From Icerya purchasi (Eukaryota; Arthropoda; Insecta; Hemiptera; Monophlebidae), in NCBI GenBank assembly GCA_039619475.1, contig CM077115.1, positions 156,401,774 through 156,465,773 on the forward strand: a DNA stretch of 64,000 bases, read 5' to 3'. Positions 1 to 12,663 of the stretch are shown here, in pieces; position 1 is the first letter of the stretch, and each line of letters starts with the position of its first letter. Below the pieces are notes generated by a model. It was not told the DNA's origin and did not search any database. It saw only the letters and a list, made by a program, of their open reading frames with translations. The position numbers and the translations under genes were made by a program.

Positions 1-354
1 CAAAAATGTTTCGGAAATTATTGTTGGAAATAAATCGTTTCAGCAATTCCGATATTTTCTAACGCATTTAGGAAACAGTTTTTTTCAAACAAATAAATTA
101 CCATAATGTCGTAATGAGACAACAATCTTTCGATTACAATGGTGTAAGTTAAAAATAGAAAATTTCGGTTTTACAGTTCGATCGTGAATATTAAATTTAT
201 TCTAATTTCAAAAATACCAGAATGCCGCGCGTATTTTTGATGATTTCCACTCGCTGCAACTAAGTTACAATTAATTGTCCGCACTATGCTTTTTTTATTA
301 AATAAGGAACTGCCGAATATTCGCTCGATTCTAATTGGTATAAATTACACCTGA

Positions 355-432
355 TGTTTAACATTAAAATTTTTCAAATGCCCAAGGAATCGAACTCATT
401 ACCTCTTACGCTGATGTGAAACAACAGCACAT
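355..432 (-). repeat. tRNA-derived SINE fragment
   Basis: Minus strand: TCAGCGTAAGAGGTAATGAG followed by the B-box TTCGATTCC, then GGGCATTTGAAA as in the other SINE copies (GCCCATTGAAA at 46190-46375). The A-box half is unclear. Confidence 0.5.
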
Positions 433-2639
433 TTGGCGTTCTATTTATTTTGTTCGTCAATTCCCTGTTAAAGTTGCAGCAAAACCCATTTCTTCAGGCT
501 GCTGTATTAGAAAATATATTCCGTATTAAAAGACCTTCTGGAAAACGCGAAGAAATGCAATTTAGTAAAGTACTGCCGACGAATTCAACACAGGTAAATA
601 GAGCCACAGTAGTTTAGATTAGATCAAAGTCCTTCGGTTGGTTCCCTTCTATTAAAAAATTATCGATCTAATCGGTCAATGGCGTGTTAGTCCATTTCTT
701 TTTTTTTTTGACCCCCGAACAATTACAGTTTATTTGACCAGCGAGTTAATAGGTTACATTTGTAACGAAAATGAAATAAAGAGTGCAACGCACGGAGAGG
801 AAATTCCATCCTACAATATGACCCGTAATTACGGAGCAGTGTGCCCACAATGCCCGATGAAGCTCAACAAACAGAAATTAAAATTTTTTCAAGTAAGTCC
901 CATCTCGCAATATGACACACATGACAGTGCTCACAATGCCTGATGGGGAAATGGAAGTAGCAACAGTGAACGAAGATTACAACGTAAGAGAAAATGAGAA
1001 AGTAATAAATAAATGGATAAAGCATAGAATAAAATAAACCAATCGCCCACATTAACAAAATAGTAAATTTGCAATCAATGAGGGGGAAAAGAAATTAAAA
1101 CGAAAATTAAATAATAAACCCTGAAAAGAAAAAAGAAAATCTTATCACTGGAACACAGTAAATGAAAAATATACAATGGAGGATATATAAGATCTTTTTA
1201 AACAACACGAATTTTTCATTATCAGATTGGTCGCGATTAAATAAAAAGTGGTTAATATCTTTGCTCTAAAATTTAGTCGACAATAAGTATTGTAACCTTT
1301 GCAATGACTTGTATTTGAATAGTTTCAAAACCTGTTCGGCAATGGCCGAAACGCAGGCTCCATACAACTGTCACAACTTTACGCGTCATACTAACTGGAA
1401 CACGAATGTGATAAAACCAAGGTATGAATGAAGAGACGGTTGAATATTATGAAATTATTTACCAGGACCTTGTTCGCTGCGTATCCTAATCTGGATTATT
1501 ATGTCTTCGTATTATCTAGAGAAGGGCACATGCGATGATTTGTTAATACCAGACTTGACCGCTTCTTTGGCAATTCGAATCAACTCTAAGTAAAACCCCA
1601 CAAACTTAATGACTCCTCAAAGTTCTAAAATATTTAAGTACTTTCTTTAAATTTCACAAATAAATGAATGGGGCAATTAAGCTTGAGGTTACCACTCTGT
1701 AGCGACAAAAGAGAACTAAGGCTATAAGAGAATACTAGATTATAACATATTTTCTACAAACTCTAAAACCTTCTCAAGAGCGAGAAGTTCAACCGTAAAA
1801 ATCGAAACCTCCGAAACCAACCTAAATTTCTGCTCGGTGATGTAATAGATCCTGCTGCCCTACTCTCATTAGAGCCGTTGGGCTTAGTACATTGTGAACC
1901 TTCACAATACCCGATGCCCTATTAAAGGGTATGGAACTTATTTTACTTTACTTTCACCTTCATTAAATCGGCGGAATTCAGTTCTATCGGGAACGATCAA
2001 CCGGTAACTAGAGTACAATTCATTCATGGTACTTAGAAAAACATAGTTAACAATGTTGCCAGGTAACTGATGTAAATTCTGACTCTTGAAGGTATTAATG
2101 TCTAATTTGAAAAAATTAATATCATAACTTAAAATAATCATAAGGGCTGGGGGGGCTGTAACTGTAATATTTCCTAGTCCTTTTGAGCATGAGCGGCATT
2201 TTCTGATGTTAATTGCCTCGAATTTTTCCTTCCACCACCACGACATGCGCAAGTTTATACCTTTTTTCCCGTTCGAATAATCAATTTAGAAGCGAACAAG
2301 TTTTTTTGTAAAATGGCCACCCATATTCGTCATTTTGCCACTGGCCCAGAGGGATATTTCACGCGAAATCTACATTACCAGGCTGTTTGTAGACTCTACC
2401 TTCAATACTAAACTCCACGCGAATTGTATAACATTTTAGCATAGATAAATTTGTGATACCCTCTGTTGGGTATTTTTAAACAAGTTCGAAAAAGAATCAG
2501 CAGTAGTTCGATGTTTTCGTTTTTTTTTTGTTTTTTTTTTTGTTTTTTTTATTATTTGTTGGTGAACTGAGTAGTCATCAAAAAAAGTGAAAGTTTTTAT
2601 TTATTAATATACCAGACGCGAATAATATTTGAAGAGGTT
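433..2639. other. No gene recognised
   Basis: AT-rich non-coding DNA with short open frames only (734-943, 1938-2252 in reverse) and none with family motifs. T-rich runs lie at 2520-2550. Confidence 0.5.
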
Positions 2640-3540
2640 GGGGGTGTCGGTGCCTCTTTTTTCCTCCCAGCTTTTGACTTTTCAGAATCTTTTCGTCTGC
2701 CTTCTTTCTGTTCTACATTCATAAACGTGTTAATCACTATTCTCCATTATTTTCATTTCCTCCAATCACCTTTCTTCTAAATTCTTGATTATATCTCACT
2801 CCATGACCGTCCTTTAATCTATTCTCCCCTGCATGGATCATTCCTGTGATTTTATTATACTCCGTATACGCTTAATTATCCGCATTTTTCCTTCCCTTCA
2901 TTTCATTTAAATTGACTTGCTGTGGATTTGCAGCCATTCGAGCATTTTTGGTAATGAAGTGACAGATTCTTTGGTACTCAGGCTGTTTCTTTTTTCTACT
3001 TTGTTTAAAAAAAAAATCTCATCGTCTAATTTCCTTCCGCTGTGTAATGGTTTTCATCTCAGACTTTGGTATCGGACGTATTCCTCTTTTTCTAATAATT
3101 GTTCTTTTTATTTGTGTGTTCAATCTAGTTTTCCTGCCAATCCGTGGTTCTCTTTGTTTCCTTCACTTCGTCGCTCTGTTATCTCTGTTATTCGTCTGCG
3201 TTCTTAAGCCATAGTCTAGTTTTCCCGCTTTCATTTTTCGTTGGTTGCCTTTCCCTGTATTGTCCTCGTTTGTGATGCTGATAGTATGTTTATTAAGTGT
3301 TCACCTCCTTTTTTTTTTAAGCGTTCTGCTTAATATTCCAATTTGCTGCGACTTGATGTTTCTACTCCATGTTGCGCTTCTTATATCCTGTCTCTTTTCC
3401 TTCTGCACACATCGTTCCTACCATTTGTTTCTTCCTCCTAACAACATTTAATATCGTATGAAGATATGATTGACTCCTTCCGTTCGTAATTGTTTCTGAG
3501 GTTAAAGGTCCCTCTGGTTGTCAACCCCCCCCCCCCCCCC
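2640..3540 (+). mobile_element. LINE-B 3' fragment, copy 1
   Basis: +-strand relic of the C-terminal half of an ORF2. The RNase H end LWICSHSSIFGNEVTDSLV (2917-2973) corresponds to WVPSHSxIxGNxxADSLA, followed by the decayed conserved tail (...FPSLRRSVISVIRLRS). It ends in a run of C (3525-3541) rather than a clear poly(A). Heavily mutated. The 3' end AACAACATTTAATATCGTAT resembles copy 4 and serves as an empty-site comparison for the LINE-A insertion. Confidence 0.65.
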
Positions 3541-3884
3541 CAAAGGAATGAAAGACGCGATTGATTTAAAATATTATCTAAATATTATGGAAAAACGTAG
3601 TTTGAAAAAATTAAAGCATTATCAATGTTAATTACCATACGGATAAATAAAGATTCGAATAAACAAAACGACCTTTAAAGCGCCAAAAAGGCAAATTAAA
3701 AAGTTTGTCGTTTTTAAAAAAGTTTGATTTTTAGCCCGACAAAAAATTTAAATTTACGCTGAAAATTGTGAATTTTATTTTAGTTTTTTTTTTTAATACC
3801 GATTTTAAGATTTACTAAAAAATTTAATAAGAATTCACTAAAAAGTAAAAAAGTAATTACTCGCAATAAGAAAATAATATATTT

Positions 3885-4180
3885 CAGAATGATATGAAAG
3901 TTATGATAATTCTTATACAGCATCGATACTTTAATTAGAGTGTCGGCACACGGAAATTATAAATTTCAATAATAATTCAAAATCGCATTAAATATTCATT
4001 ATATATTTAATACTCGGATTATAGAAAATGAGTGACTTTGGCATAATGCTCATTAAATTGTGTCAAGATATTGTAATTCTTTTTTTATTTCATTTTATTT
4101 TATTTTATTTTTATTTTTTTAGGGAAGGGCTCCGGAAACACATATCAGCTTTACTCTTAATAAGTATTAATGTTGTATGA
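3885..4180 (-). repeat. Unnamed dispersed repeat Q, inverted relative to 9425-9640
   Basis: Its reverse complement contains TTAATACTTATTAAGAGTA, ATTACAATATCTTGACACAA and TTTAATGCGATTTTGAATTA, matching 9458-9610 in order. No coding content. Confidence 0.5.
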
Positions 4181-7100
4181 GAATGATCATACTATCAAGA
4201 TTTATCGCTATGAAATATATTATTCTTTATCGTAATGATCATTTTTTTTCCTTTTTATTGTTTATTTTTATAGTAAATCTTGAAATAGGTATCTCTTTTT
4301 CTAAAAATAAAAAAAAGAAACATGTTTTCTTGTATTTTGTAAAGGCCTTTCTCCGTACTTTTCCGAAACGCCTAAACCGATTGACTCTTTTTCTGTAATA
4401 CGTTTACCGTCAATTTGCGCGATTATTTGTAACCAAATATGTAAATGCGTAAAAGTTCGCGGAATTCTTTAATTAAAATGAATAAATAAATTTATCGAAA
4501 ATCTCGACTAATTTCGGCATGATGTAAAATTTACTAATCGTGGAAAGTAACAAAACCGAATATAAATCGATAGTGCCAGTTTATAAAGTCGATGAAATGT
4601 GGGGAAAAAAAAGTGGTATAAATTAGAAGAGAAAAATTTTTAAATATTAAAAACCGGAGTTATCGATTTAAAGCGATATATCGATTAATAAAGTTAGTTT
4701 CCGCGCAAAATTCAATTTCTTTAATGCGCTCGATTATTCTAGAGGTTTTTGTATGTTATTATTAATCGAATGTTTTTCCTCGATTAGATATCCGCTTGCA
4801 AATGTTAATTCTTCTACATAATGTAATTGCGTCTTCCTTTTGTATCTTCACTATTTTCGTGTACCTATATATTCATTGATCGGATGCGATTGCTCATTAC
4901 CGTTATTTTTTAATTACATGTAGCTCTATTTTTTCATTAATATTAAGCGCATTTAAGAGAAGTTGTAGACAGTCGGACTAAACGTGTTATTTATTAGACG
5001 TGACCGAGTTTAATTCCGTATCGGCAGTCATTTAAGACTTCTTCTGAGAAGACATTTTGAACTATTGTGAACCACAGTTGCTATAGAGCGCGATTTTGAT
5101 TAGTTGTAATAGTGTTTCGTTCAGGGGAACTACTCAGAATCTCCTACTGCAAAGAATTATCATCGTGTCGGAGCGATGTGTCCGTATGGTTAAGATGAGC
5201 TCAAATAATTAAAAAAAAAAAAAAAATTCAAGGGCAAACCGTTGCCGGTTTTTTTTTTTTATCGCGAGTTGCTCCGTGCATGTTTTAATATTTACTTCCA
5301 CGCAATTACGATCAATTCTTACACCCATTTCGTATTCACATTACTTTTTCCACGAAAGTAGGCCCCCCCCCCCCATCGAAGCATGTGCTAATAAAACGGT
5401 AGTCGGAATATACGTGATTACGCACCGGTCGTAGCGATAATTTTGCCTGAAGAGTGTACATATTCGGTAGAAAATCCATTTTTAAAACCGAACCGTGCCT
5501 GCCCATTCTGAATTTCTACGATAACCTTTTGTTCGCGCAATATTATTATATTCTTTATCATCACGGCATGGCTCATCAGATGAGCGCCTCCAATTGGATG
5601 GTTACATTCTTAACCATGCTTAGTCTTTTCCTTACAAAGAGGAAGAATCAGATCGTTGTCGTACTACATACATTCGCAGTGAATTACACTGTCGTCAGCT
5701 CGATCGATTATTGCGTTTTGGCCCAAATCGACCGAACCTATTAGTAAAATTAATTAATATATAAGCCCCTGCTAGCCCCGCACATTTCTGTCGAAAAGCC
5801 GAATGAAATTTGTATTACTAGACAGCGATTGCTCCGCGGCCTTCTAGTCAGTAAGCGTAATGAGATAGGAAACTATTGCGAAGTATTGTTTTAGTTACTA
5901 CTTTTTAGCATAGTCTCATACGTGCATCGGAAAACCTTTTAGCCACTCTCCGCGTCTGTATCATCCTTTTCGGTGGGGAATTGTTCCCTTCCAGGAGCTC
6001 TTAATATCTGTTCTCGTAGTTGTTGAAATAAAAGTTTTCCTTTGATCATCTCAAAATGTTTCCTCTAATGGTTCAACGTCAAGCTACACATTATAAATTT
6101 TCTCGACCGCAACTGGCGAAATTTCTTCGCTCAAAATAGCCCCAATAGCGCCACTTTAATTTAATTATCGTTTCAGGCCACCGTCTAGTGCATTTCCTAA
6201 AATGAAAACAGTACACCTCGTTAAGAGAAAAATGCGCTTTCTCATTTTTGAAATCGTATAACCAAAAAGGAGCTATACAAACGTTTTTCAATATTCTTAA
6301 CCGAAATTAACTCTGTAATTATTATTTTTCCCGGAATTTTGAGTAAGATGGTTTTCTCGAACTTCGCAGCAACATTATATTATGTAACATACATATATAT
6401 TTCTTAAAATTACATTTGATATGTATTTTAAGAACACACTTTTTGAAAATAAATTACTTTAGCGTAATTGTGAAGAGTTTCGGCAAGAAGAATCGATACA
6501 GTTTTCTGTTCGCTATTATAGAAGTAATCCTATCAAGATGAATTATGTTTCGGAACCGCCTTATTTCAGAAAACAAAGAACACCGTGTAAACCTAATCCG
6601 GTCGAATGCGAATTTTCTTTTTGTGCTACACGAAGCTAACGGATTACATTCGTAATCTCACCAAAACTCTAGACCAGTAGAAAAATATAAGATTATTTCG
6701 CAATTTATAAATATATATATAGTGTATATATAAATGGAAATGGAAATCGGGAAATTTGTCCGTATACGCTAACCTCACGAACTGCAAAAACAAATTTGTT
6801 CCAGTTTTCAGCCATGGATAAGCTGATATTCCGCTGAAAGATTTTAGTGGATAATTTATAAGTTTCAAGTTTGATCCGAGCTACGGGAGTTTTTGTCAAT
6901 AAAGTGTTGAAAATGGACGGTATAAAAATAAAATTGGATAAAACATTTACGGCGGTAAACATTTTAAATAAAATCATTTCCACAGTGTAAATGTAAATTT
7001 AAACGTAAAAATTTAAATAAAATGATTACTAATGGTCTTCCTCTTATCGTATAGCCTGATGTGGAAGTCCAAAGTTTGCATCCGTGTCATTTTTTGAATT

Positions 7101-7440
7101 TCGTTAAACGTTCTTCCGAAGGACCGTTTTGGACACGGTTACGTGCAATATGTTCAACAGTTCGTAAGCGCAGTGTCGTTTGTTTTTTTTTTTATATTCC
7201 ATCTCGATAGGAGCTCATTACAGTTCGGATGCGATCACTCATTCTTTACACCGGTTAAGTCAAATCCATTTACTGCTGCGCCGGGGTATGTGATTAGCTT
7301 TCCCCCACTTGCGTCCGGGTTTGATAGCTCCAATTGTTCCGGCTGTTTTACTATATCTACGGTAAAAAAATAAATATAAACTAATGTTTAATTAATTACT
7401 GGCGCAAATAAGATCACTATGTCTTCGGTTTTCGCGTTAA
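4181..7440. other. No gene recognised
   Basis: AT-rich DNA with homopolymer runs (A at 5210-5226, T at 5249-5259, C at 5362-5374). A 96-codon open frame at 5454-5744 has a non-ATG start and no recognisable motif. Confidence 0.5.
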
Positions 7441-7444
7441 CCGA

Positions 7445-7525
7445 AGTCATTAAATCCCCCGATGATAGGATTTGAATACGGAAGTTGCGCTTCTAGAGCT
7501 GCTGTACATAGCGCGGAGATTAAAA
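7445..7525 (-). repeat. tRNA-derived SINE fragment
   Basis: Minus strand: AGAAGCGCAACTTCCGTATT leading into CAAATCC, a B-box variant in tRNA context. Short and diverged. Confidence 0.4.
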
Positions 7526-7739
7526 AGAAAGATAAAGGCAGAATCCCCGGCAGCTGAATTTATGATAATTGCTATCGGAAATATTTATATTCGAATTTTA
7601 AATCCTTGATCAACTATTGCGGCTGCTGTTGCGCGGTGTAATAAATTAATTTTTAGGTGTTGCAGGGCAAGGTGCGGAACATGTTCTCTGAAATATGTAA
7701 TTCTTGAAGACTACGTTCCTTGATCCATGACCTCTTCTT

Positions 7740-8411
7740 TTTTTGTGCAATCCAGATTGATTTCCTTAGGATCCCTAGTCACTCCTCCGGAATATAGAAG
7801 GAAATAAGTTAGTTGACTCATTAGCCCGGCGAGCTTCTTCTTCCGGCAGGTTCCTTACTACATTTCCATCCATCAATATTAAGTTTTTGTCCTCTGCGGC
7901 ACATTACCAATTATGGTTCAACTCCTACTACTCCTCATTCCCTAACCTGGATTCTTTTTACTTGTCCATCCAGCCTTCTCTTCCTCGCTGCTCCTGGTTT
8001 CCTGACTTCCCTTTTATGGCTATCTCGGCGATATGCCGCCTCCGCTTTGGGCACAGCTTGCTTCCTTCATCGCTTTTCCGACTCTCTCTCTCGCGCCATC
8101 TCCATATTGTCCTCTTTACATTCTCCTAACAGCCACTTCGTATGTGATCCCGATCAGATAATAATGCTCGTCACTTTCATCTGAACAATCTTCCTTGTAC
8201 TCCTCTCTCTTATCAAGCGATGTTCCTACTCCCTATTGCCCTGAATTTATTCTTTCCCTTCCTTCTCCTTCTGTCGCCCAGGCGCTTGACACATTATTGT
8301 TGAATGTTTCACGCCGCATTAAAATCTGATTTTTTCTTTACTCCCATTTCTTAATGTACTTGCTGACAAACCCAAATAATATTAAAAAAAAAAAAAAAGA
8401 AAAAAAAAAGA
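7740..8411 (+). mobile_element. LINE-B 3' fragment, copy 2
   Basis: IPSHSSGI, then GNKLVDSLA-like residues in shifted frames (near 7770-7835), then LPRCSWFPDFPFMAISAICR and LRFGHSLLPSSLFRLSL (7980-8095), the best-preserved view of the family's conserved tail. A-rich runs at 8382-8410 close the fragment. Confidence 0.65.
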
Positions 8412-8484
8412 CTACTGTACAACCAATTCGCTACCGATTTATAATAACGGAGTATTGTATGTACGTACGGGGAAAGAAAGGAGA

Positions 8485-8665
8485 GAGCTATGAGTCAGTT
8501 ATATTTTCAAAACGATGACTGTGTGTGATCTTTCGCGAGCGAAATTTTTTGTCAGACCGTAACAGACAAGCATTTTCAGCCGAATGTGTAGACCATTCTA
8601 TGCCGGAGGGTGATAAACATCATGTTTCTTAGGGAGAAAAAGAATTAAAATTCCCCACAAAAAAA
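8485..8665 (+). mobile_element. Decayed Helitron fragment related to the 3' half of 12542-13942
   Basis: TCAAAACGATGACTGTGTGT and, further on, GGTGATAAACATCATGTTTC plus GGGAGAAAAAGAATT match, in the same order, the segment 13672-13835 of the Helitron (TCAAAACGATGGCTGTGTGT...GGTGATAAACATCTTTCACC). No terminus is visible. Confidence 0.6.
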
Positions 8666-9424
8666 AATTAAACATTACTTAAAATCGGTCTTTCTCGCCA
8701 TAAAGTCCTGCTCCCCTACGATTTATTTTTTCCTTTTTTCGTTTTTCCGGGGGGCTCCGACAACATAACCTGTCCGGTGGTAGCCCCGGATGTTTTCTTT
8801 TATAATTATTATAGAAGAGTCGGTTTCAATTCACTATGTCTTTTATAATTTCATTACGCAGGATTTTTTTTGCTATCACCGCGAGCTATGACATACGAGT
8901 TTAGTTGAAACATTTTAATAATCGCGGAAAACCTTTTTAAAAAGTTACCCTTAAAAGTCATTTCAACATAAATCTCAAAACATTCTCAATAACCAGCAAC
9001 TAATTTCTTAAATACGGTATTATATTTTTATGTTGTAACGCGTGAACTCTAATCGATAGTTATTACAACGAGCAGTTTATATAATTCTTTAATGTCCTTC
9101 AGCGAATATGATACAGGAGAAATAACGCGTATCACATAGCAATGTTGCAGACTTGAATTTAAATCCGCATGTTGGAAGTGTAATTTAAAATTGTAAACTT
9201 CTTCATCAGCCACTAACCGCGACCTACATAGAAATAAAATGGTGCCTCAACAGGAATTCACAGTGCTTGGCAAAAGACTTTTGCATAGTTCAACCGTTTT
9301 CTGTCAGCCCAAAATCTAAAACTTTAATAAGCTAAACTTAATACGACAATCCGAATGTAGATTTGTATGCGTTGTCAACCGAACAAAAATCTTCCTTAAA
9401 TGTTTGTATTTTTGGCTGTGCCTT

Positions 9425-9640
9425 CCTAAAGGTGATATTATGATAATTCTTAAACCGCATTAATACTTATTAGAGTAGTAACCAAATGAATATTACAATA
9501 TCTAGATACAATTTGATGAGTATAAAAACACAATTGCTCGTTTTCCGTAAATCAACTATTAGAAATACCGGAAATGTTTAATGCGATTTCAATTATTATT
9601 GACTTTTCATTTATTACTCTGGAATAGATTTACTTCTTTT
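9425..9640 (+). repeat. Unnamed dispersed repeat Q, second copy
   Basis: TTAATACTTATTAGAGTAGT, ATTACAATATCTAGATACAA and TTTAATGCGATTTCAATTAT match the reverse complement of 3885-4180. Confidence 0.5.
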
Positions 9641-10109
9641 TAGTGCAATTTCATTCAATTTTTAGAGTAAATCTCGAAGTCGGTACTTGTTTTTTAAAGA
9701 AAAAAATTAATATCACTATGTATGCCAACTTGTAGTTAAAATTCTAATGGAAAAAACACATTTTTTTCCTATTAATAGCAGCAAAAAAAAAAGCACGTAG
9801 TATGTCTTACGCGAAAATATACTTATATAACTTACATACGTGCATGCAAGCACACATATGTAATATGTGCATAATAGATTTTATATACATATATGTGACG
9901 GAAATAAAATTTTTCAAGAAAGTCGTTCAGAGTTTAAAATTAACTTTTCGATTGGTACTGCTGGCGTATTTCGCACGCTAGATGGCGTCTCAAAAATGAC
10001 TTTAGGGACCTGGGACTAATTTTATTCGATTCCCCGACATTTTTTACGCCAGATTATGGGAGGCAGAAATTCGGTTTTTGACCCTTAGGTCTCTTTTTCC
10101 ATGCGCCGT

Positions 10110-10142
<33 letters not shown>
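10110..10142. repeat. (CA)n(TA)n microsatellite
   Basis: CA repeats run into TA repeats immediately left of the deleted mariner. Confidence 0.95.
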
Positions 10143-10143
<1 letters not shown>

Positions 10144-10829
10144 CGAGGGGCGATCAATAAGTAAGTTGAACTTCGTGATAAAAAAACAAAAACAAAAAAT
10201 CGTAAAAAATATGAAAATACATTTTTGAAATCTACAATTTTTTCTCTATTTTTCGACATATTCACCTATAAAATATTCAAGCACTTGTCGTAACGTGGTA
10301 CCAATTTTTCGGTGCCTTGTTTGAAAAACGTCCGTCCAATTTCCGCTAACCAATTCATGACGAAATTCTTCCCGAAACGCTCTCCACCCAGGACTGCTTT
10401 CAACGGACTGAACACATGGACGATCCGAAAGAATTTTGACGCGCTTAACGTTTGCATCTGTGTGCGAAGTTGACGGCTGACCGCTGCACCCTTCATCTTC
10501 CACATAATCTCGTCCTTCCGCGAACATACGACACTATTTGGACACTATGAGTCACGACATTTCTTTATCAGCGTACACTCCACATATTTGTTGACGAATT
10601 TCATTGGGATTATGATTTTTTCCCACAAAAACCGCACTACATTTCGCCCCTCAATGTTGGACGACCGATTCACAAACAGACACTGTAAACGAACTAAACA
10701 AGATACCGGTTTTATTTTTTCACGAAGGCATAGAGAATGAAAACCGGGTTCGTTTAAGCCGGAGTGGGGGGTTTTACGTTAATTTAGGTATAAATTACGC
10801 GCGAGTCTTAACTTATTGATCCTCTCTCG
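10144..10829 (-). mobile_element. Internally deleted mariner element
   Basis: TA-flanked imperfect termini (left CGAGGGGCGATCAATAAGTA; right, reverse-complemented, CGAGAGAGGATCAATAAGTT). About 686 bp, roughly half the length of a complete mariner. It carries only the two ends of the transposase gene on the minus strand. Confidence 0.8.
10246..10690 (-). pseudogene. Deleted mariner transposase (N- and C-terminal pieces fused)
   Basis: Read on the minus strand. The N-terminal piece shows KCSAVFVGKNHNPNEIRQQI and then FAEGRDYVEDEGCSGQPSTS, the mariner pattern F..GR..VED...G.PSTS. This joins directly to a C-terminal piece, FKQGTEKLVPRYDKCLNIL, then (in another frame) GEYVEK, the usual mariner end. 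The whole catalytic core (both catalytic Asp blocks) is missing and there are frame changes, so it is a non-autonomous derivative. Confidence 0.75.
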
Positions 10830-10856
10830 TATGTATACATATAAGTAGGATATATA

Positions 10857-11080
10857 CAGTGAGCAACGAAAATATTCGGACACTAGGTAATTTTTTCATT
10901 TTTTGATTAAAAAGTTGTATTTATGCAAACTTTTTGAAAAAAAAAATGAAATGGTATGTTAGAATAGAGCGCAAGGTAATAAATTCAACAAAAAAAAAAC
11001 AAAAATCATCAATAAAACCACCAAAAAAATGAATAACGTAACGTAATAGGCTTTTAAGCGGCAATAAAAATATTCGGACA
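10857..11080 (+). repeat. Left terminal inverted repeat of the Tc1-like element
   Basis: It pairs with 12312-12535 on the other strand; outer and inner copies of the GAAAATATTCGGACA-like motif lie at each end of the arm. Confidence 0.85.
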
Positions 11081-11241
11081 CGTACGTACGTTGAGCAGTG
11101 TTGGGTTTTTCCATGAGACAACGATGCGCGTTCACCGGGGGTCAGTCATTTCATACTAAAGGCAACCTGTTAATGAACCGCTGATCGACATTTGACATTT
11201 TACATTCATGTTTACGTTCGGTTTAAAATTTATTTAAAAAA

Positions 11242-12272
11242 ATGCTTCGTAAAGGCAATAACTCCTCTTTTGAGCAACGACAGTTGGTGATTCGTAATCA
11301 TAGTAAAGGATTTTCTGTTCGTAAAATTTCGATGTTATTAAATATGAGAAAAAGCACTGTCGGCAACATCATTAAATGTTTTGAAAAAGAAGATCGGATA
11401 GACTCAGTTCCACAAACAGGTCGGTCACAGAAATTATCAAAAGTGATCAGCGGTTCATAACGAGGCAGGTAAAGAAAAATCCAGTAATTAGTGCGCCTAA
11501 ATTATCCTACGAAAATACTCGAAAGAATTAATATTGAAGTTCACCCACAAACGATGCGTCAAATAATTAAAAAGAACGGTTACAATTCAAAAGTCGCGCG
11601 AAAGAAACCTTTAGTCAGCGAAACAAATCGAAAAAAACGTTTCAACTTTGTAAAAGAACATGCTAATCGTGATGTAAATTTTTGGAAAACTGTAATTTTT
11701 ACTGACGAAAGTAAATTAAATGATTTCGGAAGTGACGGGAGCCTAAAAATTTGGAGGAAACCGAATACAGAGCTTAAAAAATACAACCTGAACGCGACAG
11801 TCAAACATGGTGGAGGAAGTCTTATGGTATGGGGATGTTTCGTCGCGTCTGGGGTCGGTAACTTGGGAGTTTATGGAAGGTAATATGAATGCGGATACAT
11901 ACGTCGACCTTCTGAAAAGAAATTTGAAATGTAGTGCCGAAAAATTGGGTCTGGAAAACAATTTCAAGTTCTACCAAGATAATGACCCTAAGCTTAAATC
12001 GTACAAAGCGCGGTCGTGGCTATTGTACAACTGTCCGAACGTCATGGAAACACCACCCCAATCACCAGGACATCAATCCCATCGAAAATTTGTGGGTCCA
12101 CTTGGATCGAAAAATTCAGAAAACGAATATTAGAAGTAAAACACAGCTAAAAATAATTATCGAGCAAGAGTGGCGAAAAATTTCACCCGAATTTACAGAA
12201 AAATTAGTTGAATCGATGCCTAGGAGGATGAAGGCTGTTATTCAACAGAAAGGGTTACCGACAAAATATTAA
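11242..12272 (+). pseudogene. Tc1-family transposase, DD34E type, with several frameshifts
   Basis: It starts at ATG 11242 with a paired helix-turn-helix N-terminus (SFEQRQLVIRNHSKGFSVRK; GRSQKL). The reading frame changes near 11445, again before 11540 (ERINIEVHPQTMRQIIKKNG), near 11830-11870 and near 12040, ending at TAA after PRRMKAVIQQKGLPTKY. The catalytic residues survive in pieces: Asp in IFTDESKLN, Asp in YQDNDPKLKS (family usually QQDNDPKHTS), Glu in INPIENLW. The protein would bind the termini and catalyse cut-and-paste into TA. At least four frame disruptions mean this copy cannot make transposase, although the ends look intact enough to be mobilised in trans (inference). Confidence 0.9.
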
Positions 12273-12311
12273 AGGTGATTTTAAAATTGAATTTTTGAGT
12301 TTTATCGAAGC

Positions 12312-12535
12312 TGTCCGAATATTTTTGTTGCGCCTTAAATAGACTATTTTTATTTAGTTTTAAATTTCCGCTTGATATTATTATTATGCATCGAAAGTTT
12401 TTGCTGTCTCTATTACCTAATGCTCTGTTCTAACATGCCCTTACATTTTTTTTTCAAAAAGTTCGCATAATTGCAACTTTTTAATCAAAAAATGAAAAAA
12501 AATACCTAGTGTCCGAATATTTTCGTTGCTCACTG
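12312..12535 (-). repeat. Right terminal inverted repeat of the Tc1-like element
   Basis: Reverse complement of the left arm, ending CACTG next to TA. The inner motif TGTCCGAATATTTTTGTTGC lies at 12312-12331. Confidence 0.85.
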
Positions 12536-12663
12536 TATATATCTGTATATATAAAAATCCCGTGTCTTTATGTTTGTGCAGGATAAACTCGGAATTTACT
12601 TAACCGATTTTTATAAAATTTTGAAAGTACATGCAATTTAATCCAACTCTTAACAGATAGCAT

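Larger units (their letters stand above)
10857..12535 (+). mobile_element. Tc1-like DNA transposon, full-length termini, transposase frameshifted
   Basis: Both ends begin CAGTGAGCAACGAAAATATT and are flanked by TA (10855-10856; 12536-12537). The inverted termini extend about 224 bp (10857-11080 and 12312-12535), with a second copy of the AAAATATTCGGACA motif at the inner edge of each arm, an IR/DR arrangement known from some Tc1-like elements. Total length is 1679 bp, usual for the family. The transposase gene between the arms is on the + strand and broken. Confidence 0.93.

Noticed and set aside
3525..3541. Long C runs (also 22750-22764, 5362-5374) as functional quadruplex sites
   Set aside because: Single homopolymers without the spaced G/C-run pattern; more likely slippage or assembly artefacts.
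5454..5744. 96-codon open frame
   Set aside because: Starts at GTG, no motif, AT-rich surroundings; not supported as a eukaryotic gene.
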